Source of the DNA: Burkholderiales bacterium | GTDB taxonomy: Bacteria > Pseudomonadota > Gammaproteobacteria > Burkholderiales > Burkholderiaceae_B | Assembly (NCBI GenBank): GCA_005788065.1 | Contig: SXZD01000291.1 | Span: forward strand, 1-11,354 | Reading direction: 5' to 3' | Length of the DNA stretch: 11,354 bases | Shown here: positions 1 to 4,692 of the stretch, piece after piece | Numbering within the stretch: the first letter of the stretch is position 1 | Layout: the number at the start of each line of letters is the position of its first letter | The notes under the pieces: generated by a model | The model's input: the letters and a program-made list of their open reading frames with translations, nothing else | What the model was told of the DNA's origin: nothing | Database searches by the model: none | Program-made: the position numbers and the translations under genes

Positions 1-9
1 AAGTTGACT

Positions 10-159
10 CCGCCGGATCGCATCCGAAAAATTGCGCCCGACCGTGCGGCACCCGTTCCGCAGCGGATCACTGATCCGCGAAGGACCGAGGCCCCGCGAA
101 GACGGGGCTCGGAGGATGCTAACGTTGAGGAGCGCAATTTTGTCGGGAGAACCGCCGGA
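10..159. repeat. Folded, possibly mobile element with flanking 8-bp direct repeats
   Basis: No convincing gene lies in 1-251, but the stretch is highly structured. An outer inverted repeat pairs 24-37 with 132-146, giving 14 base pairs with one bulged G at 142; its core words are AAAATTGCGC and GCGCAATTTT. Three consecutive hairpins lie inside: 45-49 with 58-62 (5 bp), 63-69 with 73-79 (7 bp, from the palindrome GCGGATCACTGATCCGC), and 86-96 with 103-112 (10 bp with a bulged G, loop CGAAGA). The word CCGCCGGA occurs at 10-17 and again at 152-159, just outside the outer stem, like a target-site duplication. No U-tract follows any hairpin, so a simple intrinsic terminator is unlikely. It could be a MITE-like element, a structured RNA, or a Rho-dependent 3' end for the converging gene. 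The pairing is read directly; the interpretation is inference. Confidence 0.45.
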
Positions 160-173
160 GCAACGACGGACGA

Positions 174-211
174 CCAAGATGCGCAAGCAGCGACAGACAC
201 CCAAGATGCGC
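174..211. repeat. Direct repeat CCAAGATGCGC, two copies
   Basis: The 11-base word CCAAGATGCGC occurs at 174-184 and again at 201-211, so the copies start 27 bp apart. It lies downstream of the ketopantoate reductase gene in sequence that I do not believe is coding. I see no known function; it may be a remnant of tandem duplication or part of the neighbouring repeat element. Confidence 0.4.
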
Positions 212-251
212 GAAATCTCACCAGTCCTCACGCTTACCCGGCACTACGGAG

Positions 252-1274
252 TCATCTGGCTGTCTCCAGCACCCGCAGTAACTCGTCCGCTGTCCAATTG
301 CGTCGCCCGCCGCGCTCCGCATCGTGAATCAACTCAACAAGCGTCGCATTCACCGGCGCGCTGCGTCCACATCGTTGCGCCAGTTTCAGTACTTCCCCAT
401 TGATCCAGTCAATTTCAGTCGGACGCCCCAGTTCAAGGTCCTCCCACATCGATGAACGTGCCAATGGATCAATCGCCAGCATCCGCTTGGCAGCGCGCGT
501 AAACAGCCAATCCGGCGTGTCCAGCAGTGTCGGCAGCCATGTTGGCGGCAGTGGCGTTACCTTCGCCGGCCGTATATCGCACGCATCCATCAAGTCCAGT
601 GCTTCACGTTGGGCCAACGCAAGACAGCGCCTGAAATTGCGCTGCGCCAACTCTTCCCGCAAGGGTATGCCAGAGAGCGCATTGATCGGATTGTTCAAAT
701 TCAACAGCAGCTTCCCCCAGCGTATTCCCGCCATGTCAGCCGGTCTGAGCAGTGGTAGCTGACAGTTCGCGAACAGCGCCTCGATGCCGTCGGGGAGCAT
801 GCCTGTCTCCACCTCAAGCTCACCGGCTGATCCTTGGTGGAAGGCTCCGTTTCCACGGTCAATCACGTTGAACGGAACCATGCCCGACAGTACATTGACG
901 CCCGGTAATGTTTTTCGAAGTCGATCTGCGTTGTCGATGCCATTCTGAAAGCTGATGACAGTTACAGACGCTTTGACGTGATCATGCAACTGCATTGCTG
1001 CCTCTTCTGTAGCGGCTGACTTTACGCACACCAGAATGATGTCGGCCCCCGAGCATGCGTTTGCATCCGTCGCCAGTGTGATCGACTCGCTGTCGATATG
1101 CGAGCTTCGCCCCCGATAGTCACTGACCATCAGACCGTTGCTGCGAATACCGCTCAATACACGCTCACGACCGACCAGTGTGACTTTCGCGCCAGCGCTT
1201 GCAAGACAGCCGCCGACGTAGCAACCGATGCTGCCGGCGCCCAGTATGGCAACGGTGGGTTTGGCTGATGACAT
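252..1274 (-). CDS. panE: Ketopantoate reductase family protein (2-dehydropantoate 2-reductase)
   Basis: This family reduces 2-dehydropantoate to pantoate with NADPH in the cytoplasm, a step of pantothenate and coenzyme A synthesis. The 340-residue protein opens with a Rossmann fold whose dinucleotide-binding motif GAGSIG is at residues 12-17, followed by SFQNGID near 108-114. The C-terminal helical domain has the family hallmarks WGKLLLN (K188 as the likely catalytic lysine, N192 nearby), SSM at 274-276, and RPTEID at 284-289 with an acidic residue where the family has its catalytic glutamate. Length is somewhat above the E. coli enzyme (about 300 residues). The ATG is preceded by a weak AGG eight bases upstream. 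Many genomes carry several paralogues, some acting on other 2-oxo acids, and no other pan gene is visible here, so the family is certain but the exact substrate is not. Confidence 0.85.
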   Translation of the reverse strand: MSSAKPTVAILGAGSIGCYVGGCLASAGAKVTLVGRERVLSGIRSNGLMVSDYRGRSSHIDSESITLATDANACSGADIILVCVKSAATEEAAMQLHDHVKASVTVISFQNGIDNADRLRKTLPGVNVLSGMVPFNVIDRGNGAFHQGSAGELEVETGMLPDGIEALFANCQLPLLRPADMAGIRWGKLLLNLNNPINALSGIPLREELAQRNFRRCLALAQREALDLMDACDIRPAKVTPLPPTWLPTLLDTPDWLFTRAAKRMLAIDPLARSSMWEDLELGRPTEIDWINGEVLKLAQRCGRSAPVNATLVELIHDAERGGRRNWTADELLRVLETAR

Positions 1275-1340
1275 GGGTGATACCTGTTCAGGGATGATTG
1301 TTGCCAGACACCATACCTCACCTCAAGTCTTCACTACAAT
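1274..1340. promoter_or_regulatory. Divergent promoter/boundary module, copy 1
   Basis: This stretch shares three words with 3174-3240 at identical spacing and without gaps: TGGGTGATACC (1274-1284), ACCATACCTC (1310-1319) and CTACAAT (1334-1340). Read on the minus strand it gives a plausible sigma70 promoter for the reductase gene, TTGTAG (1339-1334), an 18-base spacer, then TATGGT (1315-1310), which would leave a leader of roughly 29 bases. Read on the plus strand, TACAAT (1335-1340) is a good -10 hexamer for the toxin gene, but no matching -35 is visible. The sequence repeat is seen directly; which strand it serves is inference. Confidence 0.5.
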
Positions 1341-1373
1341 TCGCACCCCACGATATACGTTGAGACGCTTGTC

Positions 1374-1399
1374 GAGCAATAACAAATTTGTTATTGTTC
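1374..1399. promoter_or_regulatory. Palindromic operator candidate of the toxin-antitoxin operon
   Basis: CAATAACAAATTTGTTATTG (1377-1396) is a perfect 20-bp palindrome. It extends to 1374-1399 with a single mismatched pair at 1376/1397. It ends three bases before the toxin ATG and covers the place where a ribosome-binding site would be. A TTGAGA hexamer at 1360-1365 could be a -35 box whose -10 would fall inside the palindrome. Xre/HigA-type antitoxins characteristically bind palindromes over their own promoter, so autoregulation by the downstream antitoxin is the simplest reading. Confidence 0.65.
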
Positions 1400-1732
1400 A
1401 TGGAATACACAATTCACTATTTCAACGACAAAGTTGCAGATGACATTCTTGCTTTGCCGGATTCATTGGCCGCTCGGTATCTAGTGCTAACGCGCCGAAT
1501 GGTCGCCGTAGGGCCCGATCTCGGTGAGCCACACACCAAGGCAATCGGGTCTGGTGTTTTCGAATTGCGCCTCAAAGGTGTCGATGGAATCGCAAGGGTT
1601 TTCTATTGCACGCTTTCAGGGCGAAGAATTGTGATGCTGCATGGATACGTTAAAAAATCTCAGCGTATTCCGTTGAAAGAACTGGCAATTGTTCACCTCA
1701 GGCTCAGGGAGTTGAAACGTGAAAAGTCATGA
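1400..1732 (+). CDS. RelE/HigB-like toxin (phage Gp49-like family)
   Basis: This 110-residue protein matches the Gp49-like/HigB branch of the RelE/ParE toxin fold, whose studied members are mRNA-cleaving enzymes acting at the ribosome and held inactive by a helix-turn-helix antitoxin. The family pattern is clear: EPHTKAIGSGVFELRLK at residues 43-59, the strand ARVFYC at 65-70, and MLHGYVKKSQRIPLKEL at 79-95, with basic residues in the usual active-site region (R57, R66, K85, K86, R89). I chose ATG at 1400 because the family normally starts with MxYxIxYF-like sequence; an in-frame TTG at 1388 lies inside the operator palindrome. No Shine-Dalgarno sequence precedes either start. The antitoxin follows with a 14-bp overlap, the toxin-first order typical of higBA. 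Activity is inferred from family membership. Confidence 0.88.
   Translation: MEYTIHYFNDKVADDILALPDSLAARYLVLTRRMVAVGPDLGEPHTKAIGSGVFELRLKGVDGIARVFYCTLSGRRIVMLHGYVKKSQRIPLKELAIVHLRLRELKREKS
1706..1711 (+). promoter_or_regulatory. Ribosome-binding site that sets the antitoxin start
   Basis: AGGGAG at 1706-1711 lies inside the end of the toxin gene, seven bases before the GTG at 1719. It supports that GTG as the antitoxin start and contrasts with the absence of such a site before the toxin, which would favour production of antitoxin over toxin from one message. Confidence 0.65.
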
Positions 1733-2006
1733 TCAGATCGTAAAAACGTTGATGCGCAGGCCTGGTGTTTCAGCCGAGGTACTACGGATAGAACGGGAAG
1801 AGGCGGACTTGCTTGACGCACTGCTGAAGGCCCGCCAGGAGGCAGGCCTATCGCAGGCCGATGTTGCTCAGCGTATGGGCACGCATGCGCCTGCAATCGC
1901 ACGTCTTGAGCGTTCTTTGGCAACCGGCAAGCATTCCCCGTCCATTTCCACACTACGCAAATATCTGCATGCCTGCGGTAAGCAGCTTCAATGGCATATA
2001 TCCTGA
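1719..2006 (+). CDS. Xre-family helix-turn-helix antitoxin (HigA-like)
   Basis: A 95-residue DNA-binding protein, the likely partner that neutralises the preceding toxin and represses the shared promoter. Residues 34-87 form a Cro/C1-type helix-turn-helix domain; ARQEAGLSQADVAQRM (38-53) carries the typical first helix and turn, and APAIARLER (57-65) the recognition helix region. The N-terminal 30 residues, rich in charged amino acids, probably contact the toxin. Translation starts at GTG 1719, supported by AGGGAG seven bases upstream, and overlaps the toxin gene by 14 bp, so the two are co-transcribed and probably coupled. The 20-bp palindrome before the toxin gene is its obvious candidate operator. 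It ends one base before the end of the converging dinB. The domain call is firm; the pairing is inferred from order and overlap. Confidence 0.88.
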   Translation: MKSHDQIVKTLMRRPGVSAEVLRIEREEADLLDALLKARQEAGLSQADVAQRMGTHAPAIARLERSLATGKHSPSISTLRKYLHACGKQLQWHIS

Positions 2007-2007
2007 T

Positions 2008-3144
2008 TTAAAACAGACTCCCCTGCTGCGGTTCATCATCCGCAGGAGCAGTCTCCAACGCACCCACCCGTACGCCCAGTAGCCGTATCGAGCGTTCCAG
2101 CGGAACGCGTTTCAAGCACTGACCTGCTGCCAGCCGAATGGTGGCTGCATCTGCAGTTGCGGCTTGCAAAGTGATGGCCCGCGTGACTGTTTCAAAATTA
2201 TCGAAGCGCAATTTGATGGCCACATTGCGCCCCACAAAGCCTTTGCGTTTCAGGTCTTCTGCCACCCGCTGGCACAGTGCGGTAAATGCAGCGCCCAATT
2301 GTTCTCGGTGCCGCTTGGGGTGCAGGTCGTTTTCAAATGTGGTCTCCCGGCTCATGCCCTTGGGTTCGCGCTCAGTGACCAACGGCCTGTCGTCGCGCCC
2401 ATGGGCAGCGTCATGCAGCCATGCTGCGTAACTCAAACCAAAATGTTCCTGCAGCAACGCAATGTCCGCTGCAGCTAATTCGCCGATGGTGTGAATTTGA
2501 AGTTGCGCCAGTTTTTCCGATGCCTTGGGTCCGATGCCGTTGACCTTGCCCACCGCCAGCGGCCAGATGCGCGTCGGTATGTCTTCCATCTGCAGCAATG
2601 TGATGCCATCGGGTTTGTTCATGTCCGATGCCAACTTCGACAACAGCTTGTTGGGCGTAATGCCCACCGAACAGGTAAGCCCGCCAGTAGCCAATTTCAC
2701 GGCGGTCTTGATGCGTTGTGCCAGGGTCAAGGGGTCATCAGGCAAGTCGGTCAGATCGGCATAGATCTCGTCGATGCCCACATCCTGAATCACGTCTGTC
2801 ACCGTTCTGACAGCTTCTTTGAAGCGTCGGGAATAATGCCGGTACAGGTCGAAGCTGACCGGCAGCAATATTGCATCGGGCGCAAGGCGCGCAGCCTTGG
2901 CGGTGGGCATGCCCGAATGCAATCCGAAAGCGCGCGCCTCGTAAGTGGCGGTGGTCAGAACGCCACGGCCTGCATAGTCGCGCAGTGTCGAGAACACCAA
3001 TTCGCCGTCCGGCCCGGGGCGGGGTGCATGCCGGCTGCCACCGCCCACCACCATCGGCAGTCCTCGCAGTTGCGGGTACTGTGTCAGTTCGCAGGAGGCA
3101 AAAAATGCATCCATGTCGATGTGGGCAATTTTGCGGATGTTCAT
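2008..3144 (-). CDS. dinB: DNA polymerase IV (Y-family translesion polymerase)
   Basis: This error-prone polymerase copies past damaged template bases in the cytoplasm. The 378 residues show the Y-family order. HIDMDAFFASCE at the N-terminus supplies metal ligand D10 and the likely steric-gate F15. GIDEIYADLTD (123-133) contains the catalytic acids D125 and E126. A helix-hairpin-helix motif VNGIGPKASEKL and the little-finger domain follow. The protein ends in QQGSLF, which fits the Q-x-x-[SL]-L-F sliding-clamp-binding peptide. Compared with the E. coli enzyme there is an insertion of roughly 20 residues between VVGGGSRH and GRGVLTTATYEAR, a feature I associate with betaproteobacterial DinB. 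The ATG has only a weak upstream purine stretch. I found no CTG-N10-CAG LexA box upstream; instead the upstream region carries copy 2 of the repeated promoter module. Confidence 0.96.
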   Translation of the reverse strand: MNIRKIAHIDMDAFFASCELTQYPQLRGLPMVVGGGSRHAPRPGPDGELVFSTLRDYAGRGVLTTATYEARAFGLHSGMPTAKAARLAPDAILLPVSFDLYRHYSRRFKEAVRTVTDVIQDVGIDEIYADLTDLPDDPLTLAQRIKTAVKLATGGLTCSVGITPNKLLSKLASDMNKPDGITLLQMEDIPTRIWPLAVGKVNGIGPKASEKLAQLQIHTIGELAAADIALLQEHFGLSYAAWLHDAAHGRDDRPLVTEREPKGMSRETTFENDLHPKRHREQLGAAFTALCQRVAEDLKRKGFVGRNVAIKLRFDNFETVTRAITLQAATADAATIRLAAGQCLKRVPLERSIRLLGVRVGALETAPADDEPQQGSLF

Positions 3145-3154
3145 GCTTTCGAAT

Positions 3155-3167
3155 CTGAATTCTTCAG
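3155..3167. repeat. Small dyad in the dinB leader
   Basis: CTGAATTCTTCAG has 5-base inverted arms (CTGAA and TTCAG) separated by TTC. It lies about a dozen bases upstream of the dinB start codon, within the leader predicted from the upstream promoter module. It could form a small leader hairpin. It is not a LexA box because the CTG-CAG spacing is 7 rather than 10. Confidence 0.3.
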
Positions 3168-3173
3168 TTGCAG

Positions 3174-3240
3174 TGGGTGATACCGGTCGGCGTAGGGGTA
3201 TCGCGTCAAACCATACCTCTTGTCATTATCTCCCTACAAT
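3174..3240. promoter_or_regulatory. Divergent promoter/boundary module, copy 2
   Basis: This is the counterpart of 1274-1340, offset by exactly 1900 bp without gaps: TGGGTGATACC (3174-3184), ACCATACCTC (3210-3219) and CTACAAT (3234-3240). Between the conserved words the two copies differ substantially. On the minus strand it supplies TTGTAG, an 18-base spacer and TATGGT (3239-3210), a plausible promoter for dinB. On the plus strand, TACAAT (3235-3240) is a good -10 hexamer for the DUF4160 gene, placing a transcript start about 20 bases before its ATG. This copy also contains GATACC (3179-3184) facing GGTATC (3197-3202). Confidence 0.5.
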
Positions 3241-3268
3241 GCGCTCCTTTTTTCAGGGGTAAGTGAGT

Positions 3269-3538
3269 ATGCCGACGATCAGCATGTTTTACGGTATTCT
3301 GGTGGCCATGATGTTTGAAGACAATCAGAGGCATGGTTTGGCGCATGTGCATGTCAGATATGCGGAGCATAAAGCTTCAGTTGCCATTGTTGACGGGTGC
3401 ATGCTCGCGGGCAACTTGCCGTTGCGGCAGTTGAGGCTGGTTCAGGCTTGGATAGAAATTCACAGGGAAGAATTATTGGCTGATTGGGAACTGGCTATTG
3501 CCGGAGAACCTTTATTCAAAATTCCGCCTTTGCAATAA
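3269..3538 (+). CDS. DUF4160 domain protein
   Basis: An 89-residue protein that fits the DUF4160 family: it begins PTISMFYGILVAMMFEDN, continues with the histidine cluster HGLAHVHVRY (22-31), then GNLPLRQLRLVQAWIEIHREELLADW (48-73). No biochemical function is established for the family. Its small size, and the habit of these genes to sit beside DUF2442 genes in mobile or toxin-antitoxin-rich regions, have led to suggestions of a TA-like role; that is inference. ATG 3269 is chosen because AGGGG (3255-3259) stands nine bases upstream, whereas the in-frame GTG at 3263 would be too close to it. The DUF2442 gene starts 12 bases after its stop, so the two form a bicistron. The histidines 22, 26 and 28 are the most obvious candidate functional residues. 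Confidence 0.87.
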   Translation: MPTISMFYGILVAMMFEDNQRHGLAHVHVRYAEHKASVAIVDGCMLAGNLPLRQLRLVQAWIEIHREELLADWELAIAGEPLFKIPPLQ

Positions 3539-3550
3539 GGATTGAGTGTG

Positions 3551-3793
3551 ATGCCACCTTTGTTGGACGTCGTCAATGTAGAAGCGAGAGCCGACAATAC
3601 CCTTCTTCTGGTTTTTGAGAACGGGGAGCAGCGTATTTTCGACATGGCGCCATTGCTGGAGCGCAAACCGTTTCAAGCCCTGAAAAATTCCCCTCTTTTT
3701 TTTGAAGTCCGCGTGGACTATGGAACCGTTGTCTGGCCAGGGGAAATCGATATTGCCCCTGAAACGTTGTACGAGCAATCACTGCCGGTCTGA
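3551..3793 (+). CDS. DUF2442 domain protein
   Basis: An 80-residue protein of the DUF2442 family, recognised from LLLVFENGEQRIFDMAPLL (18-36) and the C-terminal pattern VDYGTVVWPGEIDIAPETLYE (55-75). Family members are small beta-rich proteins of unknown function, sometimes fused to or next to helix-turn-helix antitoxin-type domains; here the domain stands alone with no DNA-binding region. AAGGA (3537-3541) is nine bases before ATG 3551, supporting that start, though GTG 3548 is also possible. It is co-transcribed with the DUF4160 gene. If the pair is a toxin-antitoxin-like module, which partner is the toxin cannot be told from sequence. No terminator hairpin with a T-run follows. Confidence 0.86.
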   Translation: MPPLLDVVNVEARADNTLLLVFENGEQRIFDMAPLLERKPFQALKNSPLFFEVRVDYGTVVWPGEIDIAPETLYEQSLPV

Positions 3794-3819
3794 CTCACCT
3801 TTTTATCGGTTGATAACTG

Positions 3820-3843
3820 CGAACAGACGTCGACTGACGTTCG
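3820..3843. promoter_or_regulatory. Interrupted palindrome upstream of the MBL-fold gene
   Basis: CGAAC, four bases, GTCGAC, four bases, GTTCG: a symmetrical 24-bp site in which the outer 5-base arms and the central 6-bp palindrome are perfectly inverted. It lies between the DUF2442 stop and the next gene. Shape and size suit an operator for a dimeric regulator, but I do not recognise the protein that would bind it. Confidence 0.4.
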
Positions 3844-3862
3844 AATAATCACAAACATCTGC

Positions 3863-3898
3863 GCCAGAGTGCGCTATGCTTTCAGGGTTAACTCTGGC
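3863..3898. promoter_or_regulatory. Inverted repeat flanking a -10-like box before the MBL-fold gene
   Basis: GCCAGAGT (3863-3870) and ACTCTGGC (3891-3898) are perfect 8-base inverted arms around a 20-base centre containing TATGCT (3875-3880), a possible -10 hexamer. No good -35 is evident. The right arm is followed by AAGG and then the start ATG at 3915. It could be an operator straddling the promoter or, if transcription starts further upstream, a leader hairpin. Confidence 0.4.
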
Positions 3899-3914
3899 AG
3901 GTACAAGGTTTTCC

Positions 3915-4685
3915 ATGAAGGTAGAAGTGCTTGGTTGCGGTGGCAGTATCGGCATCCCCGGTGAGGGTACCACCGCTTTTCTGATTGATGAGGACATTCT
4001 CATCGATGCAGGCACTGGCGTTTGTAATATGACCATGCCCGCATTGGAAAAAATCGAGCATGTTTTCCTGTCCCATACGCACCTTGACCATATCTGCGCT
4101 CTGCCATTCCTGATCGACACCGTGGGTGTGTTCCGTCCCCGACCTTTGAGTGTGTATGCCTCGGCTGCGTCCATCGCCAGCCTGAAACAGCATATTTTCA
4201 ACAACAGCATCTGGCCTGACTTCACCCGAATTCCTACACCTGACAAAGGTGTGATGCGCTACATTGAAATCCACCATGAAGAGCCTGTCACGGTGGGTTC
4301 GCGCACCATTCTGCCCATCGAGGTGGAGCATACGGTCCATGCCTTCGGGTTCATCGCGGACGACGGGGCAGGGCGCTGGGCATTTTCAGGTGATACGCAC
4401 CGCACCGACCGTTTCTACGACATCATCAATGCCATGGGTAATGTGAAGCGTCTGTTCATTGAAGCAGCGTTCCCGGACAAGGAAGCCTGGATTGCAGACT
4501 TGTCCAAACACCTCTGCCCCAGTCTGTTGTTTGATGAGCTGAAAAAACTCAACCCCGATACCGAGGTGTGGATCAGTCATCTGAAGCCCCGTGAGCATCA
4601 GGCCATCAAGGCGCAGTTGCTGCAGCCCGACACACCGCAGCGCAGGGTTGAATTGCTGGCTGCGGGCATGCAGTTCGATTTTTAG
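3915..4685 (+). CDS. Metallo-beta-lactamase-fold hydrolase, probable 3',5'-cyclic-nucleotide phosphodiesterase (class II-like)
   Basis: A 256-residue cytoplasmic metallohydrolase with no signal peptide. The metal-binding motif SHTHLDHI (53-60; H54, H56, D58, H59) is followed by H139 or H142 in EVEHTVHAFGF, D160 in FSGDTHRTD, and H222 in WISHLKP, the full set expected for a two-metal site. HTHLDHICALPFLID closely resembles the signature of class II cyclic-nucleotide phosphodiesterases, which hydrolyse cAMP or cGMP to the 5' nucleotide. RNase Z and other MBL phosphodiesterases are related, so the substrate is inference. ATG 3915 is chosen because MKVEVLGCGGSIG is the natural start of the fold and AAGG lies just upstream; a longer frame opening at 3876 adds 13 residues with no family support. 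The gene converges on the efflux pump gene with a 7-bp gap and has its own upstream dyads. Confidence 0.78.
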   Translation: MKVEVLGCGGSIGIPGEGTTAFLIDEDILIDAGTGVCNMTMPALEKIEHVFLSHTHLDHICALPFLIDTVGVFRPRPLSVYASAASIASLKQHIFNNSIWPDFTRIPTPDKGVMRYIEIHHEEPVTVGSRTILPIEVEHTVHAFGFIADDGAGRWAFSGDTHRTDRFYDIINAMGNVKRLFIEAAFPDKEAWIADLSKHLCPSLLFDELKKLNPDTEVWISHLKPREHQAIKAQLLQPDTPQRRVELLAAGMQFDF

Positions 4686-4692
4686 TTGCGCT

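Noticed and set aside
121..220. Possible glycine-riboswitch-like words (GTCGGGAGAACCG, GCCGGAGCAAC, GCGCAAGC)
   Set aside because: The words resemble parts of a glycine aptamer, but the conserved core order and spacing are missing, and no glycine-cleavage or transport gene lies downstream on the same strand.
4..403. Open plus-strand frames across the left edge (4-327 and 32-403)
   Set aside because: Amino-acid composition is Arg/Pro/Ser-rich and low in hydrophobic residues, no family is recognisable, the frames run into the antisense of the reductase gene, and the area is full of hairpins.
2000..2012. Bidirectional terminator between the antitoxin gene and dinB
   Set aside because: The two stop codons are one base apart and there is no hairpin with a T-run there.
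2491..3180. 229-codon plus-strand open frame opposite dinB
   Set aside because: It is a shadow of the conserved polymerase gene with no recognisable domain; it also runs through the divergent promoter region.
1274..3793. Integron cassette interpretation of the repeated module and small gene pairs
   Set aside because: No attC core sites (GTTRRRY/RYYYAAC) or integrase gene are visible, and the minus-strand housekeeping genes between the modules do not fit a cassette array.
3838..3860. CRP-like half-site TCACA (3849-3853) before the phosphodiesterase-like gene
   Set aside because: The partner half-site TGTGA at the required 6-base spacing is absent, so feedback by cAMP-CRP cannot be argued from sequence.
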